DNA from: Sipunculus nudus
Lineage: Eukaryota; Annelida; Sipuncula; Golfingiida; Sipunculidae
NCBI GenBank assembly: GCA_026874595.1
Contig: CM049319.1
Span: 58,224,917 to 58,288,916, forward strand
Direction: 5' to 3'
DNA: 64,000 nucleotides
Shown here piece after piece: positions 47,457-59,498 of the stretch. The first letter of the stretch is position 1, and every line of letters begins with the position of its first letter. The notes under the pieces are model-generated. The model was given only the letters and a program-made list of their open reading frames with translations. It ran no database searches and was not told the origin of the DNA. A program made the translations under genes and the position numbers.

Positions 47457-49658
47457 ACAAGGGACCTATGGGTCACGACGCTCAGCTGTTATATATGATA
47501 AAAAAATATTATTTAGAAATGAGGCACATGCTGGTTTTGTGTGGTAATAAATATAAGCTGTATTATGAGTTGTTGTTGTTAAGCTTATGTATGATTTTGA
47601 TAGTACCTTTGGAGACAGGGAAGAGGATTGATTTCATTTATTTTATTAACAAATGGAGTACTATTGTCACACAGATTTTGACTTGGCCATATAACTTATA
47701 AGCAGAACATATAATATAAGAGTTTAACTTTTTATTAAAAAAAATTACAAATATTGTCCCAAATATAATTTTTATTAAAAATAATAAGAGAATCATATGA
47801 TTATTTAAAATGAAATATAACTGATATTATTATTAAAATAATAATAAAGAATATATTCATGAATGCATTCATGAATACATTTTGAAAGTATTTGCATGAG
47901 TATTCATATACTTTCATTTTTACCTGAATTCCCATTCTTTATGCAAGAAATTTTATAATGGAGTACATAATCATATTCGTATTTAAATACAATTACAAAG
48001 TATTCACACCATGTCTGGTATTTATTCAGTTTTTACCAAACAATGATGTTGAGAATCCAGAATATACAAAATTCACACATTTAAATAATGATCATAAGTA
48101 CCTGGTTTTATGGCTTTTATTTATATTAAAAAATAACTGTAAAAAATTCATTTTGGCCTCAAGCGTGCATAATTTGATGAAAGGTCAACAAGGTCAACAT
48201 ACAGGTGACTCAAGAGGGGCTGGAGAGAGCCAAAGTCTGACAGGGTCTCATAAAAAACATTAATAAAAGCTACAATTTTTGGCCAATTTCTTTCAGCTTT
48301 CTAAACTAAAAAGCTGAAATCCTTATGTGTGCATGATATGAAAATTATATCAACAGTGCTCACGGGAAACAAACGTGCCATGGTCACAGTTGGGCAAATT
48401 TAAGGTACTAATTTTATATTTATACTAATAACTTATAAAATTTGAAAAATTCAGAACTAATTTTGGGTATTCATTTGAATCTTGATTAAATAATGTTACA
48501 TCCCTGACAAAAAAATCTCTAGCTTCAGCAATGCCCTTGTTAAGGGAGTAAATATATTTCTTGATTTTTTACAAAGTGCATTATGTTTGGGCCCATAACT
48601 TAAAACAATTACGCAATACTGACATCATTCTGGCATGTGCATAGAGAATGAAAAATATGTATATTATTTATGATTAAAGTCAGATCAGTGGTTTTGATAT
48701 TAGGCAGTCTTGAAGTGTAACAATGGGTTTTTAATGGAAAAATGAAGTTTTTCATTAATATCTCGAAGATATTAAGTCCTAGTGACCAAATTCTTGGCAT
48801 GGTAGGGGATTTTGGAGACATCTAACTGTATGCCGAATTTAAGGAACTTAGAGCTGAAGCTGGGGAGCTGAGCTCTTGCAAACTGCATAACACTAGCTTG
48901 ATGTAAACAATATGTTACATGGTGCTTGAAAACTTGATTAAAATCTACAGTTTTTGATCAACTGGTTTCAAATTTTTGGTGTTAACAGTTGAAATGCTAA
49001 CAAAAACATGCTGTTAAAATTAAATCCACAGTACTTACAGGAAAAAAACGTGCCATGGTCAAAGTTGGGCAAAATTTAAGGTAACAATTTTTTATTTTTA
49101 TTAATATTTTAAAAAATTTAAAAGATTTTCATCTAATTTTGGGTATACAATTTAATTTTGATTAATTAAAGTTATATAACTGGTAAAAAGGTCCATAGCT
49201 TTAACATTTTTTGTGTTAAGTGATCAAATATCTTTCCTGATTTTTTACAAAATGCATTATGTTTTGGCCCATAACTTTTTTTAATTAAATAATACAGACA
49301 TAATTTCTGGCATGTACATAGGAACTATATAGAGAAATATTTATGGTAAATATGAGGAAAAACAGATGAGTGGTTTTGATATAAGGCAGTCCTGAAGTGT
49401 GAAAATAGGTTTTTAATAAAAAATTGAGGTTTTTCCTTAATTTCTCAAAGGAACGAAGTTGCAAAGACCCAGTTTTCGGCTTGGTAGGAGATCTTGGGGA
49501 CATCTAACATTATGCCGAATTTTGGATTCCTAGGTCTTACGGTTTCAAAACGTGCCACATCTACGGACGGACGGACGGACGGACGGACGGACAGACGGAC
49601 GGACGACGGACAATGGACCATGACTATAGCTCAGATGACTTATAGTCAGCTGAGCTAA
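47457..49658 (-). mobile_element. Family B element with about 690-bp core units
   Basis: The head has acaagg, GACCTATGGGTC (47463-47474) and GCTCAGCTG (47480-47488). The tail has a long (GGAC)n (49565-49610) and GTCAGCTGAGC (49645-49655). It is the fuller sister of 797-3340. Two diverged core units start near 48300 and 49010. Its ends are those of 46211-47456 while its core is unrelated. Confidence 0.85.
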
Positions 49659-50157
49659 CAAGGCCAAAGGGCCTAATGAGAACCTGTGCAAAAATTGGGA
49701 GTATGAATGGAGGTTTATTTTTTAAATTTAATATTGATCCTCCTTTGTCCTGCATATCTACCCGAGTTATTATGATTTTTATGAAAACAGATGTTTTAGA
49801 CCTGCAAGTTTTTGAATAGGACATTTTAAAACTTGGATGTATCAGTCAGGATATTTTGGATATGTTCTTTTTGCCAGGGAGGATTATTGGCACAGATGAA
49901 TGGACAATTTGGCAGCATGGTTTCAGAGAAGAACATTTTTAAATATTTTTTTTAGCTTCTTCCCTAAAAAATCTAAGAAAATGCAGTTAATAAAGAAACA
50001 AGCAAAATCTGATAGAATTTTTTAGATGACAAATTTTTTTGCAAAACATTTGGTGATGCTAGCTCCTGCCCTTTTTGAGATAGCTATGATGCACAACAGA
50101 TGACGGAAGACAGATGACCCTACACCATTGCATAAGTTCACAGATTGGCTAAAAAAA
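49657..50157 (-). mobile_element. Family C element, internally deleted
   Basis: The head AACAAGGCCAAAGGGCCT has arms GGCC/GGCC, then GAGAACCTGTGC. The tail TTCACAGATTGGC (50137-50149) is followed by an A-run. The head region (to about 49835) matches 33019-33195, and the tail region matches 35440-35709. The core between is short. It starts inside the last bases of the preceding family B element. Confidence 0.75.
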
Positions 50158-50740
50158 ATGCAAACCAAGTTTTTTCAAACAGCTGAAAGATATAGTTCCA
50201 ATAGTTCTAATCTGGGCATTCTGTGTCTAGACGATGTGTCTAGACGTCTAGACAATGGTCTAGACGCCAGACAGAGCCAGGTCAGTTGCCATGGTGATGT
50301 CTGGACCCCACCTGGTTGAAATGAGTGACCTCTTGACTTAGCTGCTGAAACTGGGCATATTGTCAAATCTGTTTTCAAACACAGAAAACCTTTTTCAATT
50401 GGCTACACTGCTTTTTTAAAGCTGCATTCACCCAATTTATTCTTATAAAACTGGCAGATCCCTACCATAGAACAATTCTTGTAATGTTTAAACCAATCAG
50501 CTTAAAAGTTTCATTAAAGAACAGTGTATAAGCTAGAAGAGTCTAAACTTACATTTTTGCAAAATACAGTTTAATCTTGTTGGAGCCACCAACACCTCAA
50601 TTTCAGATATGACTCATGTGACTAACATTGGCATAAAATTATGAGATGACAGCTCCAGCTGTTTCTGAGATTTTAAGTTTAGTATGCTTTTTCAAATGAC
50701 TAAGTTCAAAGTTCTGTAACTCAGTCAAAATGCATGGCCA
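50158..50740 (-). repeat. Family C core fragment
   Basis: It matches 34884-35380: a TCTAGAC cluster (50226-50268), 'gccaggtcagttgccatgg', 'tgatgtctggaccccacctg', 'attcttataaaactggcaga'. It has no family C ends of its own. Confidence 0.7.
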
Positions 50741-50984
50741 TTCACAGGAGGCCAGGCGGCCTGATGTGCAAATGCAAAGGAATCGTCAGGAGCCTTGTGA
50801 TGCCCTAATATGCAAATATCAGGGATTCAACATGGGAACTTTACAGGCTTTAGTGATAAGAGCCAGAACTGAGTTCGTCGTGTCTAACGGTACATGGAAT
50901 CACTTTTCATTTGAAGCATTTTAGCAGTAAACATCAATACACGAAAGCCCAGGCAGGGCTAGCACAATGCATCTTATAGACTAG

Positions 50985-51545
50985 ATGGGGTGTATTACTA
51001 TTATGACATGGGCAATGAAGCTAAACTGGGTAGTTTTAAATACGCCTGTCTATGACATGATGTATTATGGTGTACCCATACATGGTCCATCTGTCTGGTA
51101 ACTTCTGTTGTGGCGATGATAACTCACTAGGCCTTTGATGGATTTTCACAAAACTCACCATTGCTACTAACCAATAGATTATCTCACCTAACTTTGATTA
51201 TGGGCAAAATTCATGCATATTTAATAAGATCAAAGGTCATATAGCTACTTTATGGTGTTGCTGTTATAACTCACTAGGAATAAATAAAATGGATTTTGAT
51301 AAAACTCAAGAAAAATAATCAGTATAATATCTCGCATTATTTGATTTCAAGCAAAATCCTTTTATTTTTAATGAGGTCAGAAGTCACTAGACTTTGGTCC
51401 CACCATGTTGATTTACCAAAAATCTGATGGAATTTCATGAAACTCATTATGAATATTAACAAATGCAGTTTCTCATTTGTATTTAATTCTCAGCAAAATT
51501 CAGGCATATATAATGAGGTTAGAGGTCACAAGATATGTGACGGGC
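50985..51545 (-). repeat. Dispersed repeat R4, inverted copy
   Basis: The reverse complement aligns with 40860-41470. At least three related units occur (tgatggattttcacaaaac, aatggattttgataaaac, tgatggaatttcatgaaac). Confidence 0.7.
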
Positions 51546-51699
51546 AAATTGTGCAACATTTTTGGTGTTATTATTCTTGTCAATCCATCCTATTGTACAG
51601 ATCGGTTGTATAATGACACAAGCAACGTTCAGCTCTTCTTCTGCAAAACTACTCAATATTGGTGTCAGCATGATTATTTACAAGGAAGTCCATGGAAGT

Positions 51700-51905
51700 T
51701 CAGGATACCTGTTCTTGTTGGTCTAATTCTTTGCCCTGAACCAGAAACCAACAAGACCAGGTGTCACATGTTTAAAATTTGGAGCTGGATGCATAATGCA
51801 ATACCACACTCTCATTGGTCTGATTACAATTCACTGTTCTGCATACCCTGGTGGTAGAACCCAGAAAATCCTGTATTACAAAGCAGTGGTTACAAGAGAG
51901 GAGCT
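51700..51905 (+). repeat. Dispersed repeat R1, copy 3
   Basis: Contains 'aatttggagctggatgcata', 'ctctcattggtctgattac' and 'caaagcagtggtt', matching 19470-19760. The 126-residue frame across it is not a recognisable protein. Confidence 0.65.
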
Positions 51906-52839
51906 CTGTGGTGTATACAAACTATACACACAGGGTAAACTAGGTAAATTAAAAACTGATGTGACATTTCTGACAGCATTCACAATAGTGTACTACTTAA
52001 CATTTGATACCGGAAGAACTGGCTGTAGAATTGTTGGGACACTGGACTGAGAGCATGTCTCTCATGTTCTGAGAACCCTTGACGAAAGACCTTGCCTCAA
52101 GGATGTTTCTCTGTCACCCGGGAGTAAATGACAGCTCTACATTGATTGTTAGCAACGGAAGAATAGATAACCTTGTTGTGCCTATCATCAGTGTTTAGGT
52201 TGTATGCTCCCCAGGTGGTGTAGAAAGTAACAGAAACAAATATGGATTTGCGAGCTTAGTAATACTGCGTTGTATAGAATTGGGTGTGACATGCATCATA
52301 TATGATAACATCAGCCATTTGCATCAATGTTGCAGCATATATTTGCCACAGTCATGTGTGACTCAGATTACTTAAGTAGCATTCAATTTTTGCCTCTGCC
52401 AGTTGCATATGTGTTCATTTCCGTTTGTGTGTATGCATACATGTGTGTTTGTTCACAACATAACTCCTGCAGTCATGACCAGAATCCCATTTATCAGGGC
52501 TCAACTGGGCAAGTGTGTCCAACATAAACTCTTACCTAAAAGACTTGAGCGGTCTTAATTTATCTTCAGTTAGCTGTACACTTTCAGAGACAAACCATAT
52601 AGCAATAACTTTGTACTAAATTATCTGTATTTTTATATGAGCAAAGTATAGTGATAAGAAATATTATTCACAAACAAACATTTAAACATGTTTATTGTTT
52701 CAAAATAATCATGTGAAAAATACTTCTTGTGTTTGTGGCTGGGATCACAAAGTTTTGTAGGACAAGTAAAAATTCCTATAGGGCAAGTAAACTCCAGATG
52801 TTACTTGCCCTATATAGTCAAATACTGATTTGTAAGTAT

Positions 52840-53345
52840 TCCATAAATTAACACCTTTAAAACGGAACAGATAGTTCAATACATTGCTGCATTTTTGCTA
52901 ACAGGTACATATAATTTTTACATTGTCTGGTATTATAAACATTAGTATTTACTGAAAATAAATTATTCATTGGAGACAGTCTGACACCTTTGTTAAATAC
53001 ATACATGAAAAGAAGCACACAATTAACATAAATCTTCAGTTACTAAAGAATATTCAATGACTAAAATAATTTATCAGATTGTGCTCTAGCTGTAAATGAT
53101 TATTCTTACAGCTCTTTTTTGAAGTTTTATTAATATAATAGTATCATGTTTTTTAGCAGATCCAAAAATTTCAATACAATAGGGAAGGTATGGATATATC
53201 AAACTATTATACAATGAAACAATGCAAGAACTAGATAACACTTTACACGCTTTACATTAAACTCCTAATCCTCTAGATATTTTGTTACGTAACATCATAA
53301 CCTGATTACCGTGTATCACTTTTTCTTCCATTCTTGCCTTTTTAG
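52840..53345 (-). pseudogene. C-terminal relic of a second non-LTR reverse transcriptase
   Basis: With frameshifts, the minus strand reads KISRGLGV, then LYNSLIYPYLPYCIEIFGSA, then IKLQKRAVRIIIYS, then NTRQCKNYMYLL and GVNLWNTY. That is the order of conserved blocks in the thumb and C-terminal region of CR1/L2-like reverse transcriptases (YPYL.YCIE.WG, LQKRAVRII, NTR...Y). No catalytic FADD/YADD domain remains. The sequence differs from the 43181-46205 element, so it is a separate family. Confidence 0.8.
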
Positions 53346-56300
53346 CAACAATATGTACCAGTTTGGATCACAGAAAAATCAACTAGATGATTGTAAAGTC
53401 TTGGTGGAGCTACCTTAAAAACTCATAAGTCTAGAATTTTTTTCCCTGAAAAAAAAAACATCTAAAGTAGGGGGGGGGGTCATATTATGGGAGGGTATGC
53501 GTCCATAAGCCCAAATTTGTGGCTTGAATGTCTGACCAACCTGTTGATGTCATGAGCGGGACAAGCTATTTGGAGCCAGCAAGGATGATGACTCTTGAAT
53601 CCAAAGAGTTTTAATGTCATTTTATCACTGTCGGCTATTACTGTTGAAAAAGTGGACTTTTAAATAATCAGAGAGATTTTTTATACTTAGTGATATTTAA
53701 ATAATCAGTGAAATTTATGGTGCTTGTAATGAATGTTTGTATAAGTTCACTTATTTGTTTCTTGTATTTAAATCACAATTATTTCCACACAACAATTTAT
53801 AACCATTCTCTTTCTAACACCAGGAAATCAAACCAATGTCGATCCTAAGGCTGTGCCTTCCTCCTAATTCAAATGAATATTTAATACAGATTGCATTCCC
53901 TAAAAAATATTATTTCATATCTTATTAAACATTATACTTGATAAATGATATGTTTTTTTTAATGTTTTTCTCTTCATTCTTTCCAACTGCAAAGATAAAA
54001 TAAAAGTCATTCTTACAGTTTATGCATTTGAGTACAACCATCGACAGCAAGCCCTGTACTCACCTGTAATACTTCCCCCTGACTGAGATGGTCCCAAAAA
54101 ATTGTACCTTATTTTTCATCCTAAAAATCTCCCTAGTCTTATATGCGAGAATGACTTTTACGCAAGTTTTTACGGTATGTGCTCTACTCGTGCTCTCTAT
54201 TTTTTAACATCCTGCTGTATTATACACATGTAGACCCTTCACAGTAATGAAGGATCAAAAGCATCAGAGGGAATGTATAAAATGGTAAACAAAAACAATA
54301 ATAGCAAAGACAGCTGAATTAAACAATCAGGGCTTGTTATGCCTTATGGTTACAGCTGCAGAGAGAAACAGAAGCAGCATGATACTTCACCAGCAATGAG
54401 ACCATCTGTTTTTGTTGCTGAGACAGCTATAAAATGCATCTTTCATTTCTTCTCTGAGTCCCCAATGGCAAATGCTTTTATGCCATGTTAACCTTCAGTT
54501 TAGCAAAATATTTCCCAAATATGACCCCACAAAACAAACCAGACTCTTGATTGGTGTCTAAATAAAGAAGCACAAATTGGTTTCAGGGACTCAGGCCAGC
54601 AGGAAATAGCTTAAGTACTGAATAACATATGAAGTTAATAACAGTAAAATACTGGCAGGTCAGTGATTCCTCATATAATGGTTTAAAGTATCATTATCGT
54701 CAAAATCCCACATATCTAAAATTAGGTTGTTTTAATACATATAAGACCCCATAAAGAATACATTTTTTAAACCTGATAGAGTGTTCTTTCAGATGACACA
54801 CATATTTTTTTAACTTTACATTCATTTTCTCATCATTTTGTACATTTAAAAATTTAGAAAAAATTAAAAGGTATGCTGTTTCAAGCACCCAGTTACAGTA
54901 CATGCCACTTTTAGATGGATTTATATTGTACTACCTGACAATATCAAATTTTTTTTGGATTTCCTCTATCATTTGTTTTTCTTGAATAAAATGTAATTTT
55001 GAAATTGTTTACTGAATGAAAATCTAAAATTTCAGTTTTAAGGTAGATAGATATATGATAGAGGGGAAAAAAAATTGCACTGATTTTAGATATGTTTTTT
55101 TTCTCATAATAATGATACTTGTAAAATCAGGGTTCCTAGAATTTGATGAAAACAAAATTTCCTGACTAAAACGAATTAGTTTCAATATTATACTTCTTAC
55201 AGGATGGTATTATGTGTTTTCCCTAGGTTGGTTAGTTGGCTGGTTTGTTGGTTTGTACTTTTTTTATAGAAAGGCACCTTATATCCCACAACAGAAGTTT
55301 GTGCAGTACTGCAGAAGGAGATTAATGACTTTTTTTACAAATTACTATTTAGATTATCAGTTTTTTACATATATGTTAAGGTTTTTCCAAATGCTCATTT
55401 TAGCATCATTCAGGGAAAACTTTGGTAGATATATCCTTCTGACAGAATATTATGACTGTCTATAATGACCGCATGGAATACAAGAAATACGCATTCTTGT
55501 GAATGCAGGCCTCCACCATGTGGGTAGTCCTTAATGCGGGGTACTCCGCAACCCTTGTTTTCATTCACTTATTGGCCTATATTACCAGGTAAATTGGTGC
55601 ATATTGTAACAATATATTAAATTTTTTTTTATGTTTGAACAATATCGTGTTGAATATTAATTATTGTAATATTAAAACTGACTGACTGGAATCAAATAAC
55701 ATAAGCTGCTACAGTCAGGGAACAACTGAAGAAGCTACACTTCGTGTTGGTCCAGGGGCCACTTGAAGACAAGGGTGTCATTGCACTGAAGTATTACTGC
55801 ACAAGGCTGTACACGTGTCTTGTATGTACTGGAGGGCTGACCATACAGCTCATCTATGCTGAGAAAAAAAGGTTCTAGGCACTCAAAGTTGTGTCCATGA
55901 CCGACTAAGATTTTTATGCAACGATCATGAGTGAAGCCTCATTGTCATGGATTCAAACAAAGAAAATTCTGTTATACAAGAAGTAAAAATCACAAGTGAA
56001 CACACATCATTTTAAATAATGAAACATAGACAATCATGAGTGACATAAGACTAGATGAGGTGAGATTAAATGATGTGAAAATGGGCATCTTCCATCTGAG
56101 CTCCAGAGCCACAACATTCACAAGATAAAGTAAGCGACTAGAAATGAACTGTTACGATTTTTATTGGACTCAGTGATTTTTTAATAATGCAATTCAGAAT
56201 AATTGGTGTTACATGGACATTATTCCCAGGTCAGTTCTTTTGTTTTTGTATAATAATGCATTTGTCAAAGCTATATTCAATATGTATTAAACTAGTTTAT

Positions 56301-57690
56301 AAATTATATCAAATTGTGGTAATTTGGTATATTGCCAACTCGAGTGTGACAGATAATGAGTTTGCTGTACAGCTTTCACAGATGAAAGCATGCCTGAGAA
56401 ATAAGAGATGTCTGTAAGGTCATAACAATATGTTATCCAAGAAGTGTTTGCATTCACTTATTTAGCCCATATTATTACGTGGTTCATTCGTGCACATGTG
56501 ACTGCACATTAGTGAATATTCCTGGAAGTCCTTCCTGGACCGGGATCTTGAGCCATACCCATATCAAAATGTAATAAAGTTTCCAATGACCCATTCCCAA
56601 GTTACCCTGAAAATTTCATGGGATTTCATTCATGACTGCATGAGTTCTGTTGTGAACATACACAAACACACACACACAAATGGGAATAAACGCATACCCT
56701 TCAGTCTAAGGCAATTAAATGAAAACATGATAATCAATTTTCTTTTTGAATCACAGCCTTGTTAGAAATATGATTGATTCACAGGCTGAGGCCAAAGTGC
56801 ACATTACTCAAGCAAATTATAACAGCACTGTGACAGCTGGCTGAAGATATCAAACAGGACCTGAAGGTTACCTGGGAAACAGTCTGCAGTCTTACCAGTG
56901 GAGCCAGAGAGCACACCAAAACTTGACTGCAGCAGACTAAGACTTTCAACAGTTACTGTAAATAAACCAGCAGAAAGAGCCTGCATATAAGCAACATCAA
57001 GGTGGTCTCAAAAGCATTCACAGCCATCTTGATTCACAAAGTGACAAGGTACATCTGTATGAGGATGTGGAATCATGTGACACAAGCATATTAAAATGAC
57101 TAGCAGTATATTCCCATAATTTTGACATGTGACCTGTAGGTTTTAGTGTGTACCCAAAATGGCAGCACTATGAGCAGTTTCGAGAAACTGTGAGAAATAA
57201 ACCTGTCAGGGTTTAACACAAAAGTATTTTGAGGACAGTGTCACAGTGAGTATCTATCTGAGGGGAGAGTTTGGTGCCAAGGGGACGTGTATCAGCAAAT
57301 TTTATATCACTTTTATAGAACACATCCAAATCCTTAAAATTATTTTAGGATTTCAATGAAGTATAATTTGCATAATTTTTTAGACATACATATACTAAAA
57401 TGTTGCTGCCTGACCATATGACAATGGTCTGTATACTTTCAAGATTTTATTGATCTTCTGACTTATCCACTTGTCTTACTCACTTGTCTCAGCTATGCAT
57501 CATGCATGTTAGCTTGTCTTGTTTGTGTCATTGAATGTTATGCTAAAAAAAATCCTTCCTTATAATATCTGAAATGAATGTATAAACCATGTCAATGGCT
57601 ATCAGAGGGCACTGTCTGCTAAATGAGAAGGAGGACCCACTATGCATAATTTCAGGCCAAGAGTTGAAGACACCAATCCACTATTGAGAA
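53346..57690. other. Unannotated
   Basis: Short frames only, including an 83-residue hydrophobic one at 55214-55465 with no recognisable domain. A poly-G run lies near 53469 and an (AC)n run near 56660. No repeat matching elsewhere in the window was noticed. Confidence 0.35.
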
Positions 57691-57699
57691 AAAGCACAT

Positions 57700-58405
57700 A
57701 AATGTATTCTAAAAACTCCAGAACAGCAGGTGGTGCCACCTGTCTGGTCTACATCGAAACTATCCAAGACCGATAATCATGCAAAATTTCAGGCTGATAC
57801 ATCCATCCACTCCTGAAATATGACCTGTTTTTACCCAAAGCAAACTGACAGATGGGCACCAAGTGAAAACAATTGCAGATGGCACCACAAGTCTTGAATA
57901 TGAGATGGAGGTATCCAAGATCTATGTACATGCAGAATTTCAGGCCAAATCTGAAAACCACACCTGGATGGACATGCCAAATTTCAGACCATTACCTTGA
58001 TCAACTCCTGAGATATGAGCAATTTACACCCAAAGCAAATGTACAGTTGGACACCATGTGAGAACAAATGCATGTGGCGCCACCAGACTCAAGTACAAGA
58101 TTGAGAGATCCAAGATCTATGGACATGCAAAATTATCAGCTCAATACATTGAACCACTGCTGAGATATGAGCTGTTATCATAAAGACACCCAGATTAATA
58201 CTGCACATAAGGATTGCAGGTGGCACCACCTGTGTTTGTTCGGCAAAACTACATGGGTGAGAGAATATCTGTGCCAGGTTTCATAATGATCAGTCCTAGG
58301 TCTCAGAGGTATTCTCCTGAAATGAACTCCACAGCGGCAGTGGTGATAGGAGAACCCGATCAAAAACATAGTATCTGAAAAATTTTGTTTTGGCAGATAA
58401 AATTA
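57700..58405 (-). mobile_element. Old family A-like relic
   Basis: Monomers with 'caggtggtgccacctgtc', 'gatggcaccac' and 'gcatgtggcgccaccag' are spaced about 140-170 bp and share 'atgcaaaatttcaggc' and 'cctgagatatgagc' words with family A. The right end at about 58368-58402 (GTATCTG ... GGCAGATAA, then AA) is a decayed family A terminus. I found no left end. Confidence 0.65.
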
Positions 58406-58439
58406 AGCTTGAAATCCCTTTTGACAAACTAACAAAACC

Positions 58440-58512
58440 AGACAGAATGGCTGATAGCAGACAAAGGTTCATCACTACAGCTAAGATAACTTTTAGTCAG
58501 CTGAGCTGAAAA
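58440..58512 (-). mobile_element. Decayed family B tail
   Basis: 'gacaaaggttcatcactacag', 'ctaagataac' and GTCAGCTGAGC (58496-58506) match family B tails; the GGAC run has gone. With the A-like relic directly left, it suggests another A-in-B nest, older than the others. Confidence 0.65.
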
Positions 58513-59498
58513 TATTAAAGCAGACACAGAGACCATACAAAATGTCTTGCAGGAAATGGATCCGAGATGTCTTTATCTTGAACTTGGAGGCCATACATGA
58601 AGATTATATATTTAGCATGTACTTTCCCTGCTTAAACCTTTCAAGTCTGTTTCTGTCTCAGTCCACTTGAGAAACTAGGCTAGAAGATTTGTCATGTAAA
58701 CTTAATAGAGAGGAAGAGAATTTATGCCAAATGCCTAAAAATAAGTCACACATGGTTATAAGTATTTATATTTATCTTTATACCAACATGTCTTATTCTG
58801 TTTATTTGTTTGTCTAAATATTTATGCCCTCCATTTTTCAGAAGTATGGCCTAATAAAGAAGTCCCTGATTCCAAGTGTCTCAAATGGTATTGTTCACAT
58901 TATCGACTGATTATACGGGACCTCTCTATTATATCATGTGTATCAAATAAAGAGACTCTGATGAACATTTTATAAAATAAGCCAAGAAAAAGCCCCATGA
59001 TCCTGCCTGCACAGGTTGAAATTTTTTTTATATTCCCATATTGATAACATATTGTAGTGGGGGGATGGGGGTGGCCACTTAAATGGCTGTCAGATGTAAT
59101 ATAAAACACACCTACCAGTGACATCTGCTGACAAATTCGAAGAATCTCTAATTTTGCAAATGACAAAAGATGGCATTTCTACAGATGCTAAAACTTTAAC
59201 ATTTAACATTTCATAATTCTGGTGTAAAATTTATTGAGCATTGTTGGGACAGAGATTGTCGAATTTTGCTAGACAAAACCTTCCGGCCTGATCTGACAGA
59301 TATGTCACTATCATGCAGGATCCTGATTGGCAGGAGCGTAGGGGTCTGTGTTTGTGAGGCCCATCAACATCCAGTTCTGTACTAGGTGACATCTAGCTAG
59401 GTAATGCTCTTTCCTGTAAATGCATGCCCTGTCTATATAATTCAGTAAAATAAACTTTCTATTTTAAATTTTAAAAATTTATGACTAAGGCCAAAATA
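58513..59498. other. Unannotated
   Basis: AT-rich; no supported gene or repeat. Confidence 0.4.

Noticed and set aside
51477-51857. 126-residue plus-strand frame
   Set aside because: It spans the junction of two dispersed repeats (R4 and R1) and has no recognisable domain.
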